From: Granulicella sp. S156
GTDB taxonomy: Bacteria; Acidobacteriota; Terriglobia; Terriglobales; Acidobacteriaceae
Assembly: GCF_009766105.1 (NCBI RefSeq)
Contig: NZ_LMUH01000013.1
Location: 210,165-274,164, forward strand
DNA length: 64,000 bases
Reading direction: 5' to 3'
Shown: positions 1 to 8,351 of the stretch, one piece after another
How positions within the stretch are numbered: the first letter of the stretch is position 1
Layout: the number at the start of each line of letters is the position of its first letter
The notes under the pieces: model-generated
Databases searched by the model: none
What the model saw: the letters and a program-made list of their open reading frames with translations, nothing else
Told to the model about the DNA's origin: nothing
Program-made: the position numbers and the translations under genes

Positions 1-1097
1 AAAACAGTTGCCACTGCAATCAGCAGCGTATGCACCAACGGACGGGCCTGTGCCACGGTGTCTTCCTGCAAGAGCTTCACGTTGGATCGAATACGAAGAC
101 TTCGCATAAACCCCGGATAGTTACGCATCGTCTCTTCAGCTACCACCTGGGCATCGTTCTGTGCTTGTGCAGGCGTAATTCCAGGTTTAAGTCGCCCCAC
201 CATACGAGAGTTCCAGGATGCCGCGAAGCCCGCGGTGAATTCCTCTGGCTCAGGGCTTAGCGGAACCCAAAGTTCACTTCTATTTACGTGGCCGGGCGGC
301 AGGGGAAACTCAAAATCAGGAGGCATGACCCCGATCACGAGATAAGGCTTGCGATCAAGAAGAATCTTCGTCCCAAGAATCTTCTCGTCGCCATGAAAGC
401 GTTCGCGCCACATGCCATAACTTAGTACGGCTACTAGCTGATCCTGATCGTCTTCCTGCTGGGAAAACCAACGCCCCAAAAGCGGCGCGATAGCCAGGGC
501 CGGAAATACCTCTCCGCTCATTCTCGTCGCATCGACACGCACCGGGTCTCCGGTACCGGACAGCTCAAAACCTTTCCCCTGATAGCCGCCGAGGTGGAGA
601 AAGCTATGCGTGTCGCGCATATAGTTGCGGATATCTGGAGCAGTGACGCTAGCTTGGTCCCAGGACGATCCGGCGAGATTATCGCCAAGGATAACCAGGT
701 GATCGGGATCGGCAAACGGAAGCGGGCGCAGCAAAACTCCTTCGACGATCGAGAAGACGGCAGTCGTAGCGCCAATTCCGAATGCCAGCATAAGAATTGC
801 CGTGAGAGTAAATCCTGGAGATTTACGCAACTGCCGCAAGGTATATTGCACGTCCATCACAGTGCTGGCCAGACCTTGGTAGGCTCGTTCGTTGCGGTGC
901 AGTTGCTTCACCTGCTCCACTCCTCCATAGGCGCGCCTGGCCGCTCGTCGGGCCTCTTCTGGAGTCACGCCTCGATCCAGAAAGTCGTCTTCCAACAACT
1001 GAAGATGAGCAGTAATCTCCCTATCCAACTCGGCTTCTGCTTTGGAATTGGCGAAGAGGCCAAAGAATCTGAGAAAGATGCGCCTTAGATATCTCAT
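1..1097 (-). CDS. ADOP-family ABC transporter permease (3' part beyond the left edge)
   Basis: The minus-strand frame is open from an ATG at 1097 to the edge of the window (365 codons). It starts MRYLRRIFLRFFGL, continues with a helical region typical of acidobacterial duplicated orphan permeases (AELDREITAHLQ, then EEARRAARRAYGG), and reaches a first membrane segment near residues 100-125 (SPGFTLTAILMLAFGIGATT, then VFSIVEGVLLRPLPF). A MacB-PCD-like periplasmic domain follows (SYGMWRERFHGDE, then LLDRKPYLVIGVMPPDFEFP). These proteins are FtsX/MacB-type permeases that usually lack their own ATPase, and their substrate is not known. The ATG lies two bases after the padR stop codon, so the pair is almost certainly cotranscribed and PadR-controlled. 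Roughly the second half of the protein is missing. Confidence 0.9.
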   Translation of the reverse strand, partial: MRYLRRIFLRFFGLFANSKAEAELDREITAHLQLLEDDFLDRGVTPEEARRAARRAYGGVEQVKQLHRNERAYQGLASTVMDVQYTLRQLRKSPGFTLTAILMLAFGIGATTAVFSIVEGVLLRPLPFADPDHLVILGDNLAGSSWDQASVTAPDIRNYMRDTHSFLHLGGYQGKGFELSGTGDPVRVDATRMSGEVFPALAIAPLLGRWFSQQEDDQDQLVAVLSYGMWRERFHGDEKILGTKILLDRKPYLVIGVMPPDFEFPLPPGHVNRSELWVPLSPEPEEFTAGFAASWNSRMVGRLKPGITPAQAQNDAQVVAEETMRNYPGFMRSLRIRSNVKLLQEDTVAQARPLVHTLLIAVATV

Positions 1098-1099
1098 CT

Positions 1100-1447
1100 T
1101 TAGGACTCCTCAACGAGAAGCTTTTCGACCAGACCAGCCATCCTTCTCCATCGCTGGGTTTCTTTGCCAAGCGCGTTCTGGCCGGTCCGGGTAATTGCAT
1201 AGTATTTAGCTTCCCGGTTGTTTTCCGTTTTCCCCCAGGTGCCCTTGATCCATCCGTATTGCTCGAGACGTACCAGTGCTGGATAGAGCGTGCCTTGATT
1301 GAGATTGAGAAGATTGCCGGAGACTTGCTCTAGCCGCTTTGCTATCTGGTAGGCGTGCTGTGAGCCCATGCTGGCAAGAGTGCGCAGGACAATGAGATCT
1401 AGCGTTCCTTGAAGAAGTTGAATCGAGTCGTTCTCTCTACTTGACAT
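1100..1447 (-). CDS. PadR-family transcriptional regulator
   Basis: A 115-residue protein covering one PadR winged-helix domain: LLQGTLDLIVLRTLASMGSQ for the first helices, LNQGTLYPALVRLEQYGWI for the recognition helix and wing, and KYYAITRTGQNAL for the wing strand. The C-terminal helix is short, as in the PadR genes that accompany ADOP permeases. A purine-rich GAGAGA sequence lies about 8 bases before the ATG, inside a perfect small palindrome (1459-1473). The ADOP permease starts two bases downstream, so the likely role is to repress its own operon. The ligand cannot be told from sequence. Confidence 0.93.
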   Translation of the reverse strand: MSSRENDSIQLLQGTLDLIVLRTLASMGSQHAYQIAKRLEQVSGNLLNLNQGTLYPALVRLEQYGWIKGTWGKTENNREAKYYAITRTGQNALGKETQRWRRMAGLVEKLLVEES

Positions 1448-1458
1448 CCCAGTGATCT

Positions 1459-1473
1459 CTCTTTATGAAAGAG
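1459..1473. promoter_or_regulatory. small palindrome over the padR leader, possible operator
   Basis: CTCTTT-ATG-AAAGAG is a perfect 6-bp inverted repeat with a 3-base centre, lying 12-26 bases before the padR start and covering its Shine-Dalgarno region. A TTGACA hexamer reads towards padR just upstream (1494-1499). Autoregulation by PadR is an inference; the site does not match the ATGT-N8-ACAT form known from other PadR proteins. Confidence 0.3.
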
Positions 1474-1731
1474 TCATTCTTTGTCTACTTGTTTGTCAAG
1501 TGAAATGTGCCCAAACGCTAATTGCAGGTGATCAGAACCAAGTCATGACTGACATTCTGGGGGGGGGGATATTCTGCCGGGCTGTTCGGGAAAGGATGGG
1601 ATACTTCAGTTTCAACAGGGCGTGCCTTATGAATAAGTGCACTCGGCGGGTGTAGTGCTCGACGCGCTCTTCGGCTTACAATCTGGACACACGGGTTTCC
1701 ATCCCCTCTCAAGTACATCCAGGAGTTCGTC

Positions 1732-3159
1732 ATGCGCGTTGCCGCCGTTGTTCTTCTTGCCGTTTCCGCACTCAGCGCCTCCGCGCGGTCTACGCACGAT
1801 CCGCGCCTTGCCGGCGGTTACAAGGCGAATCAAGGCGGCTGGACGTATGTCCATCTTGCCGGCACACCGGAGCAGATTGGTTTTCAGCACGGGTACTTGC
1901 TCGCCAAAGAGATCGATGACAACGTTCACGTCTATGCGGTAGAAGCGCCGAACCTCGATCAAAAGGATTGGTCGTTCTTTCGCGAGGCCGCGCGCACCAT
2001 TCTGTGGCCGCACCTCGATCCCGAGTATCAGGCTGAGCTCAAGGGGATCGCCGCAGGGCTCAAGGCCGCAGGCTCAAAGACCGACCTTTGGGATGTCGTA
2101 GCTATCAATGGAAATGAAGAGCTAACCGGCTACTACTTGCCGATGCTCAATGCGCAACAGCAGAAGCCCAACCCACCCGCGGCTGCAGCCCCCGGCAAGT
2201 GCAGCGCATTCATCGCCACCGGCTCTGCCACCAAGGACGGCAAGATCGTGATCGCGCACAGCAACTGGTCGAGCTATGCGGAAGGCGAGCGCTGGACCGT
2301 CGTCTTCGACATCGTCCCTGCGAAGGGACAGCACATGCTGATGGACGGCGCGCCCGGTTTCATCACCAGCCAGGATGACTTCGGCGTCAATGCCGCCGGT
2401 CTGATGATCACCGAGACTACGCTGCCTATGGCCGCGGGCTTCGACGTCAACGGCGTCCCGGAGTTCGAGCGTTCGCGCAAAGCCATGCAGTATGCGAACT
2501 CCATCGACGAGTACGCCGAGATCATGCGCAAGGGCAACAACGGCGGCTACGCGAACTCCTGGATGATCGGCGATCGAAAGACTGGCGAGATTGCTTACCT
2601 CGAGCTCGGCCTCAAGCACACACCTCTCAAGCGCAAGAAGGATGGCTACTTCGTCAGCGCGAACTACGCATGGGACCCCGATGTGATCCGCGACGACACG
2701 CCCGGCTTCGATCCAAAGAACATGTCGAGCTCGATGAACGCGCGGCATGTGACCGCTGAGGCTTTTGTGCAGAAGCATTATGGACAGCTGGACACAGCCC
2801 TTGCGGAAGCGTATCTCTCCGACCACTACGATAGCTACGAGAAGAAAGTGGACGCCGGCAAACGTTCGCTTTGCGGCCACGAAGAGCTCTCCACGGAAGG
2901 CGAACCGGTCTGGGGCAATCCGCCATTCTCACCTTCGGGCGCAGTCACCGGCAAGGTCATGGATGCCGACATGGCCGCCAATATGAGCTTCATCGCACGC
3001 GCTGGCCATCCCTGTGGCGAAGACTTCATCGCCGCTCCGTTCCTTGAGAAGCATTCGGAGTTTGCGTGGCAGAAACCAATTTTGCACGACATGAAGGCCG
3101 GACCATGGACGACGTTTTCGGCGGGTGAGTTTGCACCGTCTACAGTCGCGCAGAGATGA
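1732..3159 (+). CDS. secreted C45 / phospholipase-B-like Ntn hydrolase
   Basis: A 475-residue protein. It has a short Sec signal peptide (MRVAAVVLLAVSALSASARS) and a good ribosome site (AGGAG, six bases before the ATG). The core resembles the C45/phospholipase B-like family. YVHLAGTPEQIGFQHGYLLA is the N-terminal signature. GKCSAF supplies Cys157 as the candidate Ntn nucleophile exposed after self-cleavage. It is followed by IAHSNWSSYAEGERW and the DFGVNAAGLMITETT block. Relatives include acyl-CoA:6-aminopenicillanate acyltransferases and lysosomal PLBD proteins, so an amidase or acyl hydrolase acting in the periplasm is likely; the substrate is unknown. The gene stands alone and converges on the GH31 gene, with 31 bases between the two stops. 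It has no visible link to the neighbouring sugar locus. Confidence 0.85.
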   Translation: MRVAAVVLLAVSALSASARSTHDPRLAGGYKANQGGWTYVHLAGTPEQIGFQHGYLLAKEIDDNVHVYAVEAPNLDQKDWSFFREAARTILWPHLDPEYQAELKGIAAGLKAAGSKTDLWDVVAINGNEELTGYYLPMLNAQQQKPNPPAAAAPGKCSAFIATGSATKDGKIVIAHSNWSSYAEGERWTVVFDIVPAKGQHMLMDGAPGFITSQDDFGVNAAGLMITETTLPMAAGFDVNGVPEFERSRKAMQYANSIDEYAEIMRKGNNGGYANSWMIGDRKTGEIAYLELGLKHTPLKRKKDGYFVSANYAWDPDVIRDDTPGFDPKNMSSSMNARHVTAEAFVQKHYGQLDTALAEAYLSDHYDSYEKKVDAGKRSLCGHEELSTEGEPVWGNPPFSPSGAVTGKVMDADMAANMSFIARAGHPCGEDFIAAPFLEKHSEFAWQKPILHDMKAGPWTTFSAGEFAPSTVAQR

Positions 3160-3190
3160 TCGACATCCTTCACTGCTATCTGACCTAACT

Positions 3191-5749
3191 TCAGTGGAAG
3201 ACAACAACCAGCGGTTTGCCGGTGTCGCTGACTGTAGCGGCCCATCCCAGCTTGGTGTGTTCGAGCGCTGCACTGTGTCCGTCGATGCTGACCTGTGTCG
3301 CCGAAGACGTCCAGCCAACAGCTTCAATGCGAAACGCTGTCCACCACGGAGTAAAGTTGCCTTCGCGCTTTGGGATATCAACACTCAGTGAGCCATCTGC
3401 ACCGACGCTGCAGGTGAAGTGCAGGCGCAGGTACGCGCCCTTGCGGTAGTCGAAACTCATACCGTCGTCCTGGTAGAGATCGCCATGGCAGTTATCGCCA
3501 GGAAATACGCGCAGGGTTAGCGGTCCGCTGGGCTTTTCGTCGGTGGACTGTACCAGCGGCTGCATCGGAATAATCGACCCTCCGCGAACGTAGAGCGGCA
3601 GATCTCCCGGGCCGGGCTGTACCGTGATCGGGGGCAACGCAGGAGTGGCCGTTGCCGTCGGATCACGGATTTCGAGATCGCGCGTGCCGATGGAAGCGCG
3701 CCGGTCAAGCTTCTCGCCGGTCCAGTAGTTGTACCAGAGGCCCGACGGCAGGCTGACGGTGTAGGGCGCAACCTCTTCCGGTGAGGGGGAGTCTGCCACC
3801 AGGATCGACGACCCAAAGAAGAACTCGCCTGGAGCATCCTGGTCGAGCGGATGATCGTCGCTCGTTGCATGCGGGAACTCCAGAAAGAGTGGACGGAGAA
3901 TCGGAACGCCATCGCGTGAGGTCTCCTCGGCGGTGGTGTAGAGATAGGGCATCAGCCGGTAGCGCTCTTCAATGTAGCGGCGGCGAATGTCTTCCTGCAC
4001 CGGGCCATCGACCCATGGTTCATGGTCGCGCGTGCCTTTGGCGGCGTGGTCGCGGTCGATGGGTTGGAACGCGGCCAGCATCAACCAGCGTGTGAGCAGA
4101 TCGGGCGGTGGTGAACCGGCAAAGCCGCCAACATCCGCACCAGACATGGAGAAACCACTCAACCCAAGGTTAAGAATCTGTGGAGTCGTTTGGCGAAGGT
4201 GGTTCCAGGTCGACGAGTTGTCGCCGGTCCAGGTTGCTGCATAGCGTTGGCCGCCGGCATAAGTGGCGCGAGTCAGTACAAAGGGCCGCACATTAGGCTG
4301 AAGCGCGAGCAGGCCATCCCGCGTGCCACGCGAGTTCTCCAGGCCGTACACATTGTGGATCTCGAGGTGTGTTGCGGTCCGCGGCGCGAAGCCGGGATCC
4401 TCGATGCGGTGCTGCACATCGTCTGGCATGGTTTTGCTGGGATAGACAAAGACGGCTGGCTCATTCATATCGTTCCAGAAGCCAGCAACCCCATCGTCGA
4501 CGAAGTCCTTGTAAAGTGTGCCCCACCATTCGCGTGTCTGTTTGCGAGTGAAGTCAGGAAAGACGGAAGGGCCCGGCCAAACGGGACCTACATAATCCTG
4601 TCCGTTGTGTTTTACGAAGTGGTCGCCCGCTTTGCCGGTGTCGTAGGCCATATAGCCTTGGTTGGGCAGATAGGCGATGTGTGGATCGGTGATGAGAACT
4701 GTGTGGAAGTGCTCTGCTGCAAGTTCGTGAATGAGACCAGGGAAATCGGGGAAGCTCGCGGAATCAATGGTGAAGGGACGATTGTGGTTCTGGTAATCGA
4801 TGTCGAGATAGATTGCGTCGGAGGGAATCTTGTCGGCACGCAGGCGTGAGGCGATCTCTTCTACCCTGGTGCGCGGTATATAGGTATAGCGCGACTGCTG
4901 AAAGCCGAGTGCCCAGAGCGGCGGCAGCGGTGTTGGGCCGGTGAGCCAGGCATAAGTCTCGACGACGCGTTTCGGCTCGGGGCCATAGAGCAGGTAGTAG
5001 TCGAGTGGGCCGTCCGGAGCGCTGAAGGTATAGCGATCGGCGCGCTCGTGGCCGAAGTCGAAGTAGGTACGGAAGGTGTTGTCGAAGAGAATTCCAATCG
5101 TCCGGCCGCCGTGCATCTCCAGGAAGAAGGGAATCGACTTGTAGATAGGGTCAGTCGACTCCTGCCAACCGAAGGTGTCGCTGTTCCACATCACAAAAGA
5201 TTGACCGGCACGGTCCAGCGGGCCGGGCTTGTCGCCGAGGCCGAAGAAGTGGTCGTCGCCGGTCTTCTGCTTGCTCACCTTGAACCCAGTCCCATCCCAC
5301 CCAACCGGAGCCGCGTCACTTTGAAGCACGTTCCCGGCGAGATCGGACACAGACACACCAAGATTGGCATCCACTGCTATGCGCAGCGCCGAAGTGCTGA
5401 AGCCCGCAGCTTCAGAGGTAACCGAGACACGCGCCTTGCGGGCCTCCGGCAGCACGGCCCAGGAGGCGTCTTCGGCAGGATGCCCCTTGGGATAGATTCG
5501 TACCCGAAGAACATCCGGCCGCATGGCGTCGATCATTAGCGTCGATGCCGCATTCGAGAGTTCAATGCCGCTTGCCGTATGCGCAAGTCCCTGCAGTGGC
5601 TCGGTGACAGCTTTGGGGCTGCTGAGCGTAGCTGGCGCGGATTGAGCGATTGAGCTCGTGTTAAAGATCGCCAGAGAAAGAGCACAGGCGGCGAGGTAGA
5701 ACAGATTCTTCGTCGGGGCCAAAGCAGACATGGGTGTAAGAGTCTGCAT
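3191..5749 (-). CDS. GH31 alpha-glucosidase / alpha-xylosidase, secreted
   Basis: An 852-residue protein with an N-terminal signal segment (LFYLAACALSLAIFNTSSIAQ). The N-terminal beta-sandwich runs to about residue 270 and the TIM barrel follows. The nucleophile Asp427 sits in GFWNDMNEP and the acid/base Asp510 in TWTGDNSSTW. SGADVGGF and LPYLYTTAEETSRDG are further GH31 blocks, and a C-terminal beta domain completes the protein. GH31 enzymes release alpha-linked glucose or xylose from the non-reducing end of oligosaccharides; a role on maltodextrins fits the GH13 enzyme and TonB receptor nearby. No clear Shine-Dalgarno precedes either candidate start (Met1, or Met7 at 5731). It is transcribed in the same direction as the regulator at 5871-8150, 121 bases downstream of it. 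Confidence 0.95.
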   Translation of the reverse strand: MQTLTPMSALAPTKNLFYLAACALSLAIFNTSSIAQSAPATLSSPKAVTEPLQGLAHTASGIELSNAASTLMIDAMRPDVLRVRIYPKGHPAEDASWAVLPEARKARVSVTSEAAGFSTSALRIAVDANLGVSVSDLAGNVLQSDAAPVGWDGTGFKVSKQKTGDDHFFGLGDKPGPLDRAGQSFVMWNSDTFGWQESTDPIYKSIPFFLEMHGGRTIGILFDNTFRTYFDFGHERADRYTFSAPDGPLDYYLLYGPEPKRVVETYAWLTGPTPLPPLWALGFQQSRYTYIPRTRVEEIASRLRADKIPSDAIYLDIDYQNHNRPFTIDSASFPDFPGLIHELAAEHFHTVLITDPHIAYLPNQGYMAYDTGKAGDHFVKHNGQDYVGPVWPGPSVFPDFTRKQTREWWGTLYKDFVDDGVAGFWNDMNEPAVFVYPSKTMPDDVQHRIEDPGFAPRTATHLEIHNVYGLENSRGTRDGLLALQPNVRPFVLTRATYAGGQRYAATWTGDNSSTWNHLRQTTPQILNLGLSGFSMSGADVGGFAGSPPPDLLTRWLMLAAFQPIDRDHAAKGTRDHEPWVDGPVQEDIRRRYIEERYRLMPYLYTTAEETSRDGVPILRPLFLEFPHATSDDHPLDQDAPGEFFFGSSILVADSPSPEEVAPYTVSLPSGLWYNYWTGEKLDRRASIGTRDLEIRDPTATATPALPPITVQPGPGDLPLYVRGGSIIPMQPLVQSTDEKPSGPLTLRVFPGDNCHGDLYQDDGMSFDYRKGAYLRLHFTCSVGADGSLSVDIPKREGNFTPWWTAFRIEAVGWTSSATQVSIDGHSAALEHTKLGWAATVSDTGKPLVVVFH

Positions 5750-5870
5750 TCACTAGGCATCACCGCAATGCAAGATGCGCCCTCAGTTGCTCATTTTTGA
5801 ATCAACAGATAAGCGCTTTTCGATCAGTAAGTTATCGCAATAGATAAAGGTGTATAGGGGGCTTGCCGAG

Positions 5871-8150
5871 TTACTTTACGTCGAGTGAGTAGAAGTTTCC
5901 GGCAAAGATGCGGGCGCGAATCAGCGGCGTATTGTCCTGGGTCAACCCGCCGAAGACGTAGTCCACTGCATCGTTCTCACGCGAGTCCGCGAGCCGGACG
6001 ACCTCCTGCACGTGGCCCTCGGGGATGCTCACACGATAGATGGGCTGTGCAGGGTCGAGCGAGCCATGCACGTAGAGGGAGCGGCTGTCCGACGACCAGA
6101 CCGGGTCGGCGCCAGAGGGAACGGAGAGCGCTTTCCAGGTGTGGTTCGCAACGTCGTAGAGCCGGACCTGCCGTTGGTCGAGTGTGAGCGCGGCGATGTA
6201 ACGGCCGTCAGGCGACCAGCGTGGGCTGAAGAGTCCATCCGATGCCGGGACCTGCTCCACCTGGTTTGTCGGAAGGTGGAGTATATGCAGAGTGCGTGCG
6301 GCGTTTTCTTTGCCCATGGCATCGTTGATGCGGCCAAAGACAAGCGATAGGCCGTCGGGCGACCAGGAGGGGTCGGCGGCGTTGCGCGATTCCTTCAAGA
6401 GCGGGGTGAGGTCATTCCCGTTCGCACCGACCCTGTAAATCTGCCACGCCTTGCCAGGTTCTCGCGCCATTAGGGCGAGTCGAGAGCCGTCGGGCGACCA
6501 CTGTGCCAGGAAGACATCCAGGGTGTCTGGTGTAAGCTGCAGCTTCTCTGTTCCATCCGCGCTTGCCCGCCAGAGTTGGCCGCCGCTGTCGGTCCAGGCG
6601 ACCCATTTGCCGTCGCGAGTGTAGTCGATACGAAACGCTGAGGAGAGGAAGCCTTTTTCAGGGACGAGTTCTCCGTTGGGAGTCACTCGTTCCAGCTCCG
6701 AGCGCGCATCGACGCCCAAAAAGAAGACACGGCTGCTGTTGGGCGCGGCGACGGGAGATTGGAATTCGAGTGGCCCGTCGGTCAGCCGCACCGGGTTCTT
6801 CGTCGATTCGCCGGAGAGTTTCCAGAGATCCGTGTTGCCGCCATGCGAGGACTGGAAGACAAAGGAGCGGCCACTGTTGGTCCAGATGCCGCAGCACTCG
6901 GACGACGGATTGGTGAACCCCGCAAGCACTGGCACCGGCTTGCGGTCCGAGGCGGAGAGCTGCCAGAGCGAAAGGGTATGCGCGATCGGATCGATCATGC
7001 TGAACCGAAGCAGCTTGCCGTTTGGTTCCCAGCGCAGCCAAAAGGCGCGGCCTGGCAGCGAGGCATAGAGCTCGGGTTTATTGCCGGTCAGGTAAAGATC
7101 GTTGCCGTTGGCATAGAGAATCTCTTTACCGTCGGGCATCCATGTAGCATCATGAGCCAGGGTGTTGCCCACACGCAGGGGAGAGCCCCCAATAGTAGGC
7201 ACTACCCAGAGCGGCTGCTCGGATTCTGGGGAGAGGTGGTCGCGCAGCAGTAGTCGCGAACCGTCGGGGGAGATATCGCCCAGCGCCGGACTGGCGACCT
7301 CGGACGGAATGCTCATAGGAGCAACGGAGCCGCCCGAGAGTGACACTACTGCCAACCCCGCATGGCCGTTCTCGAGCGTCGGCGCGAACAAGCGAACGCC
7401 ATCGGTCGCGCTCGCCATGTGATTTTCAATGGTGTTGACGCTGGGTGCCAGGTGACCGTCATGGGTGATCTGCGTGATGTGCGGCGGAGCTGTGGTGGAG
7501 CGCGAAGAGCCCACGAAGTAGCCGACTGCAGCCATCGAAACGAGGCCGATTGTGGCAATCGCCCATCTGTAAGGACGGGCGACTGAGGTCTGAACTCTTT
7601 GAGTAATCCCGCTACTGGTCGAATCCGGCTTGCTTTGGACGCCTGCAGTAGCGAGCGTCGCATCGTTTAAGGGAGATACGTCTCCGGCAGGAAGTGTTGT
7701 GTTCCACTCTGAGGCCGATCGCGCCGGATCTGTGGCAGACTGCTGCGCGGGGACACCTTCTGCAGGAAGGTAGCCGACCGGGGCGATGAAGCGATAGCCG
7801 CGTCGCGCGAGGGTTTCAATAAAGCGGGGATTCTCGGCGGAGTCGCCCAGGGCCTCCCGGATTTTATTGATGGCTGTGCCTAACGAGTGGTCGAAGTCAA
7901 CGACCGTATCCTTGCCCCAAAGCCGAAGCTGAAGCTCCTCGCGCGAGACCACCTGGCCCGGGCGTTCAATCAATGCGGTAAGGACCTTAAACGGTTGGCC
8001 TTGCAGCTTGATGCGAAAGCCGGCCTTCCAAAGTTCGCCGGCCTGAAGATCAACTTCATAGAGACCGAAGGTGAGTCTCGAATTGGCAACCGGCGTCTGC
8101 ATCGGATATGAAATAGGTGCGTCATAAACTTTATCACTACGGGCACGCAC
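5871..8150 (-). CDS. membrane one-component regulator: winged helix plus TolB/PD40 propeller
   Basis: A 759-residue protein read from a GTG; an ATG at 8102 (residue 17) is an alternative, and neither has a clear ribosome site. Residues 26-124 form an OmpR/CadC-type winged helix (LTFGLYEVDLQAGELWKAG, REELQLRLWGKDTVVDFDHS, IETLARRGYRFIAPVGY). A low-complexity linker leads to one membrane helix at about 194-214 (WAIATIGLVSMAAVGYFVG). The remaining 540 residues carry PD40/WD40-like strands (SPDGSRL, WSPDGLSLVFG, RWSPDGRYIAALT), presumably a periplasmic propeller that senses a ligand. This CadC-like design, with no kinase, is common in Acidobacteria. It is divergent from the TonB receptor gene, with 201 bases between the starts, so control of the receptor and the glucan enzymes is a reasonable inference. 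Confidence 0.9.
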   Translation of the reverse strand: MRARSDKVYDAPISYPMQTPVANSRLTFGLYEVDLQAGELWKAGFRIKLQGQPFKVLTALIERPGQVVSREELQLRLWGKDTVVDFDHSLGTAINKIREALGDSAENPRFIETLARRGYRFIAPVGYLPAEGVPAQQSATDPARSASEWNTTLPAGDVSPLNDATLATAGVQSKPDSTSSGITQRVQTSVARPYRWAIATIGLVSMAAVGYFVGSSRSTTAPPHITQITHDGHLAPSVNTIENHMASATDGVRLFAPTLENGHAGLAVVSLSGGSVAPMSIPSEVASPALGDISPDGSRLLLRDHLSPESEQPLWVVPTIGGSPLRVGNTLAHDATWMPDGKEILYANGNDLYLTGNKPELYASLPGRAFWLRWEPNGKLLRFSMIDPIAHTLSLWQLSASDRKPVPVLAGFTNPSSECCGIWTNSGRSFVFQSSHGGNTDLWKLSGESTKNPVRLTDGPLEFQSPVAAPNSSRVFFLGVDARSELERVTPNGELVPEKGFLSSAFRIDYTRDGKWVAWTDSGGQLWRASADGTEKLQLTPDTLDVFLAQWSPDGSRLALMAREPGKAWQIYRVGANGNDLTPLLKESRNAADPSWSPDGLSLVFGRINDAMGKENAARTLHILHLPTNQVEQVPASDGLFSPRWSPDGRYIAALTLDQRQVRLYDVANHTWKALSVPSGADPVWSSDSRSLYVHGSLDPAQPIYRVSIPEGHVQEVVRLADSRENDAVDYVFGGLTQDNTPLIRARIFAGNFYSLDVK

Positions 8151-8351
8151 TTGTTATCGGATGATTAACCGGATCTAAGTTGTTGTTGTATAGGTGGTTA
8201 GCTGTGGATGAAAAATTGAAAGACAAAGGGACCCGAAAGGATTGCGCTGATGCGAGAGATTCTTCGAAGGTGTGCGACGTAGCTTGACAGTCCATCATTT
8301 GCGCGCCCTGAGAGGGCACAGGGACTGAGAGCTCTTTTTGGAGGCACGACC

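Noticed and set aside
4190..4849. 219-codon plus-strand frame opposite the GH31 gene
   Set aside because: It lies over the GH31 catalytic barrel and has no family similarity or ribosome site.
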